A stretch of DNA of 64,000 bases, taken from VAYN01 sp964540905. Its GTDB lineage: Bacteria > Actinomycetota > Thermoleophilia > Solirubrobacterales > 70-9. Position 1 is the first letter of the stretch, and each line of letters starts with the position of its first letter. Shown here one piece after another: positions 35,519 to 43,776 of this stretch. The stretch spans positions 124,001 to 188,000 of the forward strand of contig CAZIOS010000001.1 in assembly GCA_964540905.1 (NCBI GenBank), written 5' to 3'. Below the pieces are notes generated by a model. It saw only the letters and a list, made by a program, of their open reading frames with translations. It made no database searches and was not told where the DNA came from. The translations under genes and the position numbers were made by a program.

Positions 35519-35842
35519 CTAGACTGGCTGCGGAGCGCGTTCCCGCGTCTCAGAGATGATTCCAAGCAGCTTCTCGCCTGCCTCTCGAGCGGCGTAGAGC
35601 TCATCAGTGGAGAGCTTCGCTCCCCCTTGAGCAGCCTCGTAGACAGTCTGAACGGCAGCTAGCTCTCGATCGAAAACAGAAAGCCACCTGGTTTGTGCTT
35701 CGACCCAGGGATCACGCAGAAGGGATGGGTTCTTCGTAGTTTCTTCCTGAGCATGCCTTGCTTCGTCAGCAATCGGCGCTAGCCGATACCAGATCTGCTC
35801 CAACGCTACCCGCGCCGCCTCAGTGTCGTTTAGATCAGCCAT
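35519..35842 (-). CDS. Island hypothetical helical protein
   Basis: 107 aa from ATG 35842. Almost entirely helical (ARVALEQIWYRLAPIADEARHAQEE ... FDRELAAVQTVYEAAQGGAK ... AREAGEKLLGIISETRERA), no membrane segment and no known motif. Codon use is less GC-rich than in the flanks. Could be a small regulatory or immunity-type partner of the membrane gene just upstream; this is a guess from position. Confidence 0.6.
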   Translation of the reverse strand: MADLNDTEAARVALEQIWYRLAPIADEARHAQEETTKNPSLLRDPWVEAQTRWLSVFDRELAAVQTVYEAAQGGAKLSTDELYAAREAGEKLLGIISETRERAPQPV

Positions 35843-35877
35843 GCCCGAGGAAGGATAGCTCCCCTGATCCTCACTTT

Positions 35878-36441
35878 CTAGCCTTTTCGCTCGCTTCCTG
35901 AAGAGCCCGGGGGATTCAATGCCTGCGAGAACTCCTGTAGCCGCCTGTCGAGCTCGGGGGCCTCTTCCTTTAGTTCCTTGGCAGCCCTCTTGCCGGCTCG
36001 CGTCCTCTCGAACGTCCCAAAACCCGGAACGGTCAACCTGATATCGCCGTCGCTCCCAAGGAATGCAACGACGACTATCAATACCACCGGAATTATGAAG
36101 TCCGTCGTGCCGAACGCATCGCATTCTCGCGCAGCCGGGTGGCGACCAAACTGGAGCGGCACGATATGACAGGTCCCAAACTGCCCTGGGTGAAGGTGCG
36201 AGAACAACCACAAGCCCGCGACGGCGAGCAACGCAATCACGAGAGCTACGGCCTTCACAGAACTCCCAGGCTTCGGAAGTGAGCGAGCTGTCCGCCGGGC
36301 ACTAACACGGGAGATCAGCCGTGAGGAGAGTACGCTCACCTGATAGAGAGCGCCAAACACAATCCAGCCAACGACTAGCACCGCTAGAACTGGCAGCTGG
36401 AGCAGTACGAGAACCGCCGCAAGAGCGGCGCGTCGCCACAT
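35878..36441 (-). CDS. Island membrane protein, unknown
   Basis: 187 aa. Three hydrophobic segments (LAAVLVLLQLPVLAVLVVGWIVFG; VALVIALLAVAGLWLFSHL; FIIPVVLIVVVAFLG), two Cys in the loop between the second and third, and a charged helical C-terminus (ERTRAGKRAAKELKEEAPELDRRLQEF). The next gene follows 36 bases downstream on the same strand. Not recognised. Confidence 0.65.
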   Translation of the reverse strand: MWRRAALAAVLVLLQLPVLAVLVVGWIVFGALYQVSVLSSRLISRVSARRTARSLPKPGSSVKAVALVIALLAVAGLWLFSHLHPGQFGTCHIVPLQFGRHPAARECDAFGTTDFIIPVVLIVVVAFLGSDGDIRLTVPGFGTFERTRAGKRAAKELKEEAPELDRRLQEFSQALNPPGSSGSERKG

Positions 36442-36520
36442 AGCGCACGCCTACTGGGCGGTCAGGCTTGGCCAATATTCTGCGGGACTGATTAAGGTCA
36501 TGACCGCCCACTCCCCTCAT

Positions 36521-37969
36521 CTAAAAGTTCCGTCTTGCTCGGCGTCGAGCACGCTCGATGTAGTGCACGATGTCGGGACCGTGTAGCTCGTCACTTGAGC
36601 CGCCCCGCCGAATGAAGAAACGACGATCGTCGCCATCGCGGAGGTAGAACCCCTGAGTCATCTCAGCGTGCTCGATCTGAATCACTGCAAGCGGGCGCCG
36701 CGAATGCCAGTCGCGGCTAACATGGACGAGGTCAGCAACCTCACCATAGATCGACTCCTTGAGAAGTCGGTTGAATTTAAGCTCGAACCCGTCCCAGTCC
36801 TTTTGAAGAAAGATGGGATCCTGCAACCCCAAAACGCAGTAGCGTCCTGCGACAGGTAGCTCCGCGAGGCGCTCGAGGACCTCACTGCTCTGGCGGGTGA
36901 ACTTGTCCAACTCGAGCACACCGACCACCAAAGTCCCGCCCTCGCTGTTCAGCATCGCGACTACGGTCTTAGCGATCGTGTCCCGAAAGAATCCTTTTGA
37001 TTCGCTTAGTCCGTGGTCGTCGGGAGCACCTTTCCCACGACCGAGCCATCCCTCAAGCGGCGCAAAAGCGGATCCCTTGGCCTCGAAATTGCGCCCCTCT
37101 GGGCGGTCTAGATAATCACGTGCACTCGGTGGAATCCGCGGCGGCGGCGGAAGCGGCGGCGTGTCCTCTCCCGAGCCGTCTCCTGAGTCTGATGAGCCCT
37201 GACCACCGCGCAGGGCGGCCTCTGCCCGCTCATCGAGCATTAGGTAATCCCGGGAACAAACAAAGTTGCGCGAAAGCGCCGGCAACGTCGTCGTCTGCAT
37301 CACTCCGGTCATCGCAGCTAGCGGCTCAAGCAAATACTCCCGTATGTCATGCCACAGTCGATGTGGAATGCGACAAAGAATCAATAGTGAGCGATCGCTG
37401 CAGGCATAGAGCGAGACATCGTCAAGGATGAATTTATCCTGGGGTTCCGAGTGACGGCTCCCGGGTGGTCGAGTCATGCCATCGAGGTGGTTGGCCACGC
37501 TCCGACCGAGTTTCCGCCAATCATCATCATCTAAACCGTCATTTCCCTTGAGCCGCAGAAGCAGCCTGATGCCAGTAGTGCTTCCGACATCCGTTAGTGC
37601 GTTCGCATTCATTAGCCGCTCCAACGCGCTAACGTCGGCTTCCGATGGATCGATCAGAGTGCCAATGTGGCCGTGGTCGGATATCCGGTTTGCAGAGTCA
37701 ACCTCTGCCGGAGAGGTCGACCCAATGAGCGCGTCGGGGTCGCAATTTCTGGGAGCGTAAGAGCCCTCGCCAATCCACGGCCAATGGCGAATTACGTCTT
37801 CAACCGTGAACTTGCGAGTGTCCTTTAGGGGGAAGGTTTCCTTCAGGCGCTTGGCAAAGCCATTAACTTCGCGCGCGGGTATCCATGCGCGTAGCAGGAC
37901 ATCAAACTCTCCACTTAGCTCGTAGGTGGTGTAGGCGCCAATACCGACGTCATCCATAAGGTCGACCAA
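36521..37969 (-). CDS. AlbA_2/Schlafen-type protein with Lrp-like N-terminal region
   Basis: At least 482 aa. The C-terminal 200 residues carry the AlbA_2 (Schlafen/AAA_4) pattern: EGRNFEAKGSAFAPL, RDTIAKTVVAMLNSEGGTLVVGVLE, RRFFIRRGGSSDELHGPDIVHYIE. The N-terminal YTTYELSGEFDVLLRAWIPAREVNGFAKRL resembles the Lrp/AsnC ligand-binding ferredoxin fold. The first usable start is TTG 37969, yet the frame stays open and protein-like for 65 more codons (for example HWGHCTLEFWLLRFREWYER) to a TAG at 38165-38167, with no ATG, GTG or TTG. The true start may be atypical (CTG) or lost. Such proteins occur in defence regions and as regulators. Confidence 0.72.
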   Translation of the reverse strand: MVDLMDDVGIGAYTTYELSGEFDVLLRAWIPAREVNGFAKRLKETFPLKDTRKFTVEDVIRHWPWIGEGSYAPRNCDPDALIGSTSPAEVDSANRISDHGHIGTLIDPSEADVSALERLMNANALTDVGSTTGIRLLLRLKGNDGLDDDDWRKLGRSVANHLDGMTRPPGSRHSEPQDKFILDDVSLYACSDRSLLILCRIPHRLWHDIREYLLEPLAAMTGVMQTTTLPALSRNFVCSRDYLMLDERAEAALRGGQGSSDSGDGSGEDTPPLPPPPRIPPSARDYLDRPEGRNFEAKGSAFAPLEGWLGRGKGAPDDHGLSESKGFFRDTIAKTVVAMLNSEGGTLVVGVLELDKFTRQSSEVLERLAELPVAGRYCVLGLQDPIFLQKDWDGFELKFNRLLKESIYGEVADLVHVSRDWHSRRPLAVIQIEHAEMTQGFYLRDGDDRRFFIRRGGSSDELHGPDIVHYIERARRRARRNF

Positions 37970-38169
37970 GCTTTGAAAAGCTTCGTCCCGCTCGTACCAC
38001 TCTCGAAATCGCAGCAGCCAGAACTCCAGCGTGCAATGGCCCCAATGACGGTGTAGCTCACTGTGCCAAATAAGCGCACTCGGCCAGCGCTGCGTATCCC
38101 CTCTTGATTCTTTGCTCCGCGTCTCTATGGTGATTCCCTGCCCGGCTGGAGTCGCATTAGTACTCTATA

Positions 38170-38185
38170 TTGACCGATCAGTCAA
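38170..38185. promoter_or_regulatory. Near-perfect 16-bp palindrome in divergent promoter region
   Basis: TTGACCGATCAGTCAA pairs at 7 of 8 positions, a form common for TetR-family operators. It lies between the divergent AlbA_2 gene and the nuclease gene at 38408. No TetR-type gene is nearby. The rest of 38186-38407 shows no gene. Confidence 0.45.
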
Positions 38186-38407
38186 CTCTAGTCTGCTCGC
38201 AGGCTCGCTCGGGAATCCGTCACCTCCTTGAAGGCGACGGCAGCGAGAGCTGCTGCTATGCCGAGTCATCCGCCAGGTCTGGACCCGACGTCCTTCCTGA
38301 TCTTTAAGGCGCCAACTGCCCCGGCTCGAACTGCGGATGGGGGGGCCGACCTGTTCGAGACCTCATCCATCTCGACGTAGCTGCGCAGATTGCCTAGGCT
38401 CTGCCGG

Positions 38408-39511
38408 GTGGATTTACTGATCCGAGGAGACGATGGCTGGGATCCTGCCGACCCAATGGGTTACGCGACCGAGGCGGAGTTTCAATCCATCGTGCAGGGG
38501 ACCTTCGAACGCACTCTGACTGCCCAAACGGAGCGGGCAGTCGTGGTCGCGCGCGAGATGTCAACTCCCGAGGGCGGCCGCATCGATGTGGCCGCCGTCG
38601 ATCAGGATGGGTTAATCACGCTGTGCGAGTGCAAGCTCGACCGAAACGCCGGATCACGACGGGAGGTCCTTGGCCAGGTTCTTGAGTACGCAGGATCACT
38701 GAATGGGATGCAGTTCAGCGACTTTCGGCGGCTCATGTCGGACCGACTCAAAACGGATCTGATTGACGCGATGCGCGAACGGGCGACGGGAGACTTCGAC
38801 GCTGCCATCTGGGAGGAAAAGGTGGCGCAAACGCTGAATGGCGGGCACTTCCGCCTAGTGATAGCAGTTGATCAGCTGACCGATGTACTTAAGCAAACCG
38901 TGCTGTATCTCAATGATCGGGCGGCCTTCTCGCTGCTAGTCGCCGAGATGCGCAGGGTCCGCCATAACGACATTGAGATGCTCGTTCCGAGCCTCTTCGG
39001 AGATGAGACGGCCGAGCGCAAGCTGCCGCGGCGCTCGGCGTCTCCGACCGTGCGCGATGCGGACACGGTCGTCGTGGCCGCTACCCTCGCCCACCCTGAG
39101 TTCAAGCGGCTGAGCGCCTACATCTGTCAGCCCAAACGAAGCTTTCGCGATGGCCTCCGCTACCTAGGCTTCTACACGGAACGGACGATTTTCCCGGAGT
39201 TCCCGGCGATAGTCGAGCGGCGCCCAGACGTGCCCATCACGGAGGAGAACATCGCGGCGTTGCAAGACGGAAGCGACCTGGACAAACGGGTCGCAAAGGT
39301 TATTTCCGGAGGCCTCGAGGGATCCGCCGGGAGATCACTGGGGGAACGGCAGCAAATCATCCTGCTGGATCTGGAGGCTGGCTTCTCTCTTCAGCATCCG
39401 ATCCACCACGATGGCCCGCACGCCTGGACTCAGGGGCAGCGGTACACGAAATCAGCCGCATTAAGAAGGGAACCGGCGACTACGGATGCGCTTTCTGCGG
39501 ACGAGGGGTGA
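38408..39511 (+). CDS. PD-(D/E)xK nuclease-like protein (NucS/DUF91-like core)
   Basis: 367 aa from GTG 38408 (TTG 38390 in frame). The core GGRIDVAAVDQDGLITLCECKLDRNAGSRREVLGQVLEYAGSL has the nuclease signature: Asp in RIDVA, then ECK, and a Gln helix, as in DUF91/NucS-type and many defence nucleases. The C-terminal half (FKRLSAYICQPKRSFRDGLRYLGFYTERTIFPEFPAI ...) is unassigned. Divergent from the AlbA_2 gene across the palindrome. Catalytic residues look intact. Confidence 0.75.
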   Translation: MDLLIRGDDGWDPADPMGYATEAEFQSIVQGTFERTLTAQTERAVVVAREMSTPEGGRIDVAAVDQDGLITLCECKLDRNAGSRREVLGQVLEYAGSLNGMQFSDFRRLMSDRLKTDLIDAMRERATGDFDAAIWEEKVAQTLNGGHFRLVIAVDQLTDVLKQTVLYLNDRAAFSLLVAEMRRVRHNDIEMLVPSLFGDETAERKLPRRSASPTVRDADTVVVAATLAHPEFKRLSAYICQPKRSFRDGLRYLGFYTERTIFPEFPAIVERRPDVPITEENIAALQDGSDLDKRVAKVISGGLEGSAGRSLGERQQIILLDLEAGFSLQHPIHHDGPHAWTQGQRYTKSAALRREPATTDALSADEG

Positions 39512-39582
39512 CCGACCGGTAAGGCCGCAACCGATCGACGCTTTTCTACGGTGCAGACGGGTGGTTACCACGGCAGAGGATC

Positions 39583-39742
39583 GGGCACTCGGCGCCAAGA
39601 GTGCCCGAAACGCCATGAATCGCCATGAATCGCCTGCTATCCCCGGGGAGGTTGCCCCTCGGCTCTATTTGCAAACTTCCTGCTAATCGGCAAGTTTTAT
39701 GCAGAATCCCGCGCCCAGAGCGGCGACATCGCACCAAGGAGG
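39583..39742 (+). repeat. Hairpin-att module, copy A (truncated att)
   Basis: Begins with arms GGGCACT (39583-39589) and AGTGCCC (39600-39606), then CGAAACGCC and AATCGCC, a variable stretch, and CGCCCAGAGCGGCGAC followed by ATCGCACCAAGGAGG (39728-39742), the first 15 bases of the tRNA-Ala att core. After this the match to tRNA stops. Same order as copies B (43416-43591) and C (49904-50090). Confidence 0.7.
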
Positions 39743-39782
39743 AAACGCGGAATCTGCCCTGCAAATCGGCACTTTTAGATCA

Positions 39783-39872
39783 CCTCCTGAGACTCGCCCA
39801 GGAGGTCGATTACACAAACCTCCTGCAAACCGCCACCTTCGCTCGCAGACCTCCTGGACACCCAGCAGGAGG
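39783..39872. repeat. Cluster of CCTCCTG/CAGGAGG motifs
   Basis: The 7-mer CCTCCTG or its complement occurs at 39783, 39799, 39819, 39850 and 39866, alternating in orientation. The same CAGGAGG is the start of the tRNA variable region in the att core, and 39796-39808 (CGCCCAGGAGGTC) nearly matches it. The remainder of 39743-39994 shows no gene. Confidence 0.55.
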
Positions 39873-39994
39873 TTGTCGCCGGGATCCCAGCAGGTAGCTC
39901 AACCTACACCCGCAGGCAATCCTCTAGGTAGGGGCCGCCTCGGTGAGTTGCGCCCGCCAAGGCCGGGACTCAGCCGAAAGGCGGTGACACCAGC

Positions 39995-40900
39995 TCAGGA
40001 AAGCTGGCGCCGCCTTGCTGGCATTGCGAGAAACCAACCGATTTCCAATTCGTCGAGCGTCTGTTGCGCCTTGACCGCGGCGCTTGCTTCCTCAATGTCA
40101 ATGAACTTGTTTTGCCACAGGCCTAACTCCGCGTCGGGCAAAGCGATCAGCCGATCGCGAGCCGGCTCGATAGACCTCACTCGCCAGTCTTGAATTTGGG
40201 AGGTCAGTCTCTGGACATGGTCCTCGACCGATTCTGCCTCCAGAGCGCCCTCCCGGAGGATGTCTCGCAGCCCGCGGATTGATGAACCTTCGAGAGGCCG
40301 CGGATCCGAGCACAAGAGGCCGCGCCCGCCGTGGACGTCGTAGGTCCACCGATGATCTTTGCTCGCGCTGCCCGCTTCTTCTGCCGCATTCAGCTGAATC
40401 TTCAAATCGTCAAGAGACAGAAAAATGGAGTTCTCGGCCACCCGAGATGCGAGCTTATAACTGTAGAAGTCCGTTCGCTTGTGGAAGATCCCCGCCGCGT
40501 AACAGACGGATGCCTTTCCGGCGGAAGACGCCCGCAGATCGAGAAGCACGTCCAGTTGCGCCTGCTCGAGCTTGAAGCGGTAATAGGGCACCGGCGCTTC
40601 GAACGCCGTCTCGCGATCGCCACTCTCCTTGCCGTTTCGGTTGCTGATGAATTCCGGGCGCTTGTACTGAAGAAACAAGCTTGTTGCCTTGGGAACAACT
40701 TCTCCTGTGGTTGCTCCTATCCCTGGGAGGCCTGCCGTAAGAGATGACCAGATCCGCGGCAGTGCTGGAACGAGCGCAATGTCGTATCCGAGTTTGGCCT
40801 CTTCGTTCTGACTCGGGACGAAGTACTCGTTGGCTTCGCGTATCAGCTCTAGATTGATTGCAAGCTCATAGTGTCGCTCTGAGAAATCTGCGTGCGCCAT
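39995..40900 (-). CDS. Hypothetical protein beside the restriction system, nuclease-like motif
   Basis: 301 aa from ATG 40900 (another in-frame start at 40918). AKLGYDIALVPALPRIWSSL ... SLFLQYKRPEFIS has an Asp followed about 45 residues later by QxK after a hydrophobic strand, compatible with a variant PD-(D/E)xK fold; this is inference. The protein is otherwise unfamiliar. It follows the restriction gene by 45 bases on the same strand, so it is probably part of that system. Confidence 0.6.
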   Translation of the reverse strand: MAHADFSERHYELAINLELIREANEYFVPSQNEEAKLGYDIALVPALPRIWSSLTAGLPGIGATTGEVVPKATSLFLQYKRPEFISNRNGKESGDRETAFEAPVPYYRFKLEQAQLDVLLDLRASSAGKASVCYAAGIFHKRTDFYSYKLASRVAENSIFLSLDDLKIQLNAAEEAGSASKDHRWTYDVHGGRGLLCSDPRPLEGSSIRGLRDILREGALEAESVEDHVQRLTSQIQDWRVRSIEPARDRLIALPDAELGLWQNKFIDIEEASAAVKAQQTLDELEIGWFLAMPARRRQLS

Positions 40901-40945
40901 ATACGCATCCTGACGCATACCCTCTGAAATGCCCTGGTTCGCCGC

Positions 40946-41665
40946 CTACGGATACCCCAGGTTCGACAGGAACTCGATTCGAGCGCTGATCGCGGCGGCG
41001 AAGTGTTGCCAGTCGAGCTGCGGTGAAGGTTCCCGAGGCCCGGGATCTTCTGCTGAAGAGACCAAATAGCAGACCGCGTCGTAGTAGCCCTCGTCGAGAA
41101 GACGCTGGCCGGTGACTTCGAATCGGTCCTGATAAGACCGGCCATGCCAGACCTTCTCTGCCGGGAACGGGCCTCTCTGGGGGTTCGTAGGTCGGCGCGA
41201 GCCATCAGCGTCGTCCATTAGGAACAGATAGCCAAGCCACGGTTTCTCCGGGCCCGTCAAGCCGGTGATGTTGGCGCGGGATAGATCTGCAGAACTACCA
41301 AGCGCCTCCTCAACCCTGTTGTTGTAGTTGTTGCCGAACGATGGCCCGCCAAGCGCCTTCATCTCAAGCGCCGCGACTAGGACTCCCCGGTGAACGACCA
41401 CTAGGTCCCACTGCTTGGTCGGCCGGAAATAGCTCGGCAGCACCACGCTGCTCCCTTTAGCACCAACGGACTCCAGCGGATATCCGGCATCGGTGAAAAA
41501 GCGGGAGAGCAGATTCACGAGGGGGTTGAAATGTCCGCCTCCGCGAACCGCCTTCGAGGAACCCTCAGCGGTGGATCGAATCGTCCGTGCGACCGCCAGC
41601 TGCTGGTCCTTGGTCTGCCAGTAAGCAGCGACTGCAATCTCAAGCTCTTCACGCGTGGGAAGCAT
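40946..41665 (-). CDS. Type II restriction endonuclease, PaeR7I/XhoI-like
   Basis: 239 aa. HFNPLVNLLSRFFTDAGYP, LPSYFRPTKQWDLVVVHRGVLVAALEMKALGGPSFGNNYNNRVEEALG is the PaeR7I family core; D and E-x-K of the nuclease site are in WDLVVVHRGVLVAALEMK. PaeR7I and XhoI cut CTCGAG, so the same specificity is likely. Start and the methyltransferase stop share base 41665. Confidence 0.9.
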   Translation of the reverse strand: MLPTREELEIAVAAYWQTKDQQLAVARTIRSTAEGSSKAVRGGGHFNPLVNLLSRFFTDAGYPLESVGAKGSSVVLPSYFRPTKQWDLVVVHRGVLVAALEMKALGGPSFGNNYNNRVEEALGSSADLSRANITGLTGPEKPWLGYLFLMDDADGSRRPTNPQRGPFPAEKVWHGRSYQDRFEVTGQRLLDEGYYDAVCYLVSSAEDPGPREPSPQLDWQHFAAAISARIEFLSNLGYP

Positions 41666-43311
41666 TAGCTGGGAATTCCATCGAGACCGTAAAGGGGAAG
41701 GGCAAGGCGCGTCGCCGCCTCTCGATCACGCCTGAGAAAGGCATCTGCCATGGCCTCCGCCGTTCCCGAATCGATCGAGTCCATGGACGGAACACGAATC
41801 CGTCGCAGATATTGCGCTTGGAACCGGAGGAAGCCGCCGCGCATGCGGACCGAGTACGCCTCGATGAAGAGGTTGGCAACGTCACTGAGGATGAGGCCAC
41901 CAAGAACCTTCAGATCCCACTGATCGGACGTTACCCAGTAGAGGTTGTGATGCGGGTACGTCTCGCCGGTGTCTAGAACCGGAAATATGGACTCCTTGAA
42001 GTCGGGCAGATAGAGCTTTTCGCGATCGACCAGTCCCTCGATTACACGATCGATCGTCTTGTGCCAGCGTCCCCCCTTGGCGGTGTGGCGCTTCGCCAGA
42101 AGCTCCTGGTGGAGTCTGAGGTAGTCGGCGAACCGTGGCCAATCCTCCATTTCGATGAGACCGTCCGCGTTCCACGGATTGACCAGGTACTTGCCGGACC
42201 ACCGGACCTCCCCGGAAGCGATATCGCGCGGGAGCGCCAAGGGAAGCAGTCGCTCGGGCTCAACAAGCTCAGCGTCCTCAGTAATGAAGACCTTATCGGC
42301 GCCCGTCGCGACCCCTATGCCGACTTTGGTGCCGGTCGCGGTGTCCTCCAGCGACGGATATCTCGCCTCAAGGTCGGCGATAACAGCGAGGCGATCCGGA
42401 GAACCATGTGGCCAGCCGGCTTGGCCGCTGAACCAGCCTCGAAGGCGGGCGCCGCGAAACCCCCGACCGTCCAGTCGCTTAATCCGATCATCGGCGGCGA
42501 GCCGAACAAGCTCGCCAGATTCAGCCTCGCTCAACTCAGCCGATCCCTCGACGACAAGCGGGCCTCGGGTCTGCTCCTCTCGGCGGATCACAGTCACGGC
42601 CGGATAGGCGTCGACCTCGTCCTCGAATGCATCGACGCCGGTCATCGAAATCAGCGTCTCGACCGCCCACTGGTCGCCGACCATCGCCCGCAGCCGGGCG
42701 CCATAGGCGTTGCGCATCCATCGATCCGCGCAAATAAACCCCAAAGCAGCACCACTCTTCAGAGCTTTTAGTCCGTGCTCGTAGAAACCGACGTAAACGT
42801 CCGCTCGTCCACCCATGGTGGCGCAGGCGAGACGGTATGCGTCCGATCTCTCCCGAGGGACGGCCTCCAGGCGAACATACGGCGGATTGCCGACCACGAA
42901 GTCGGCAGACTGCTTCTGCGGGGGTTCGAGAAGAAAGTCTCCGCTTCGAATCCAGTGTCGAGCCAGATCTTCCGTGACCTCTGGCCGAAAGCCCGCTGCA
43001 CCCAGCGTCGCCCGAGCAGCCTGACGACTCTGACTGGCGTTCTCCGGAATTAGGTCGATTGCCGACAGGGCGGCGTGGGCACCAGCCAGGTCGCAATCGT
43101 AGTTGCGGGCCGAGACAACAAGACGCTCGATCATCGGCACAAGGAACGCGCCGGAGCCGCAGGCCGGCTCAACGGCCCTCAGCGAGACCAGATCCTTATC
43201 GGCCGTATAGCCGACAAGATCCAGGATGAGCTCCACAACCCAACGGCGGGTAAAGACCTCGCCGTGCTCGGCCGTTTCTCGAAATGGGATTGATGCGGTC
43301 TCGGTTGCCAT
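41665..43311 (-). CDS. Adenine-specific DNA methyltransferase (PaeR7I-type M)
   Basis: 548 aa from ATG 43311 (MATETASIPFRETAEHGEVF). SAM-binding motif VEPACGSGAFLVPMI (about 45-60) and catalytic motif VVGNPPYVRLEAVP (about 140) define a gamma-class N6-adenine methyltransferase; the C-terminal target-recognition half ends FLRFQAQYLRRIRVP. It protects the sites cut by the adjacent enzyme. The reading frame extends to 43458, but that would translate hairpin-att copy B, so I reject the longer start. Confidence 0.9.
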   Translation of the reverse strand: MATETASIPFRETAEHGEVFTRRWVVELILDLVGYTADKDLVSLRAVEPACGSGAFLVPMIERLVVSARNYDCDLAGAHAALSAIDLIPENASQSRQAARATLGAAGFRPEVTEDLARHWIRSGDFLLEPPQKQSADFVVGNPPYVRLEAVPRERSDAYRLACATMGGRADVYVGFYEHGLKALKSGAALGFICADRWMRNAYGARLRAMVGDQWAVETLISMTGVDAFEDEVDAYPAVTVIRREEQTRGPLVVEGSAELSEAESGELVRLAADDRIKRLDGRGFRGARLRGWFSGQAGWPHGSPDRLAVIADLEARYPSLEDTATGTKVGIGVATGADKVFITEDAELVEPERLLPLALPRDIASGEVRWSGKYLVNPWNADGLIEMEDWPRFADYLRLHQELLAKRHTAKGGRWHKTIDRVIEGLVDREKLYLPDFKESIFPVLDTGETYPHHNLYWVTSDQWDLKVLGGLILSDVANLFIEAYSVRMRGGFLRFQAQYLRRIRVPSMDSIDSGTAEAMADAFLRRDREAATRLALPLYGLDGIPS

Positions 43312-43415
43312 TGCGCCGACAGGAGCGTAGGCGAGCGAGCGGCGCTGAGAACGACGGCGGCCTCGGAGTCTCTCGGCCGAGGTTGGGTTGACTACGAGCA
43401 AGTCGACCGGCGTTT

Positions 43416-43591
43416 GGCACTCATCGGCAAGAGTGCCCGAAACACCAAAAATCGCCACTAATCCACGCTACGTGGTCGTTGGCGTCAGCGTAAGTTACCT
43501 GGAAATCTTGCGTTTCTGTACGCGAGATTGCGCCCAGAGCCGCGACATCGCACCAAGAGGTCGCCGGTTCGGTTCAATCCGCCTAGCTCCA
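43416..43591 (+). repeat. Hairpin-att module, copy B (degenerate att)
   Basis: Arms GGCACT (43416-43421) and AGTGCC (43432-43437), then CGAAACACC and AATCGCC, a variable stretch, CGCCCAGAGCCGCGAC, and an att-like core at 43547-43591. The core differs from the tRNA copy by three substitutions and a GTT insertion inside the T-loop sequence but keeps the end CCGCCTAGCTCCA. Confidence 0.75.
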
Positions 43592-43776
43592 TCTTCAAGG
43601 ACCTTGGCGACATCGCAGCGGCGTCGAGAACGACGGCTGCTACGGGGAAATGTCGCTTTAAGGGAAGTACTCTTGTGTTTATTGTTCCGGAGCCCCATAC
43701 GGGCCCGCAGCGGCGATATGTTGGCCGGCCTTTGAACGACGCTTTTACCGACTGGCTGGCTGACGTCCGGGGCGTG

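Noticed and set aside
39783..39872. CRISPR-like array
   Set aside because: The repeat unit is only 7 bases, alternates in orientation and is irregularly spaced; no cas genes are present. No CRISPR array was seen elsewhere in the window.
43312..43458. N-terminal extension of the adenine methyltransferase
   Set aside because: The extra 49 residues would come from translating hairpin-att copy B; the methyltransferase family begins near the ATG at 43311.
43528..43776. N-terminal extension of the SIR2-STAND protein
   Set aside because: The open frame starts within the att-like sequence and the residues show no domain; SIR2 homology begins after ATG 43777.
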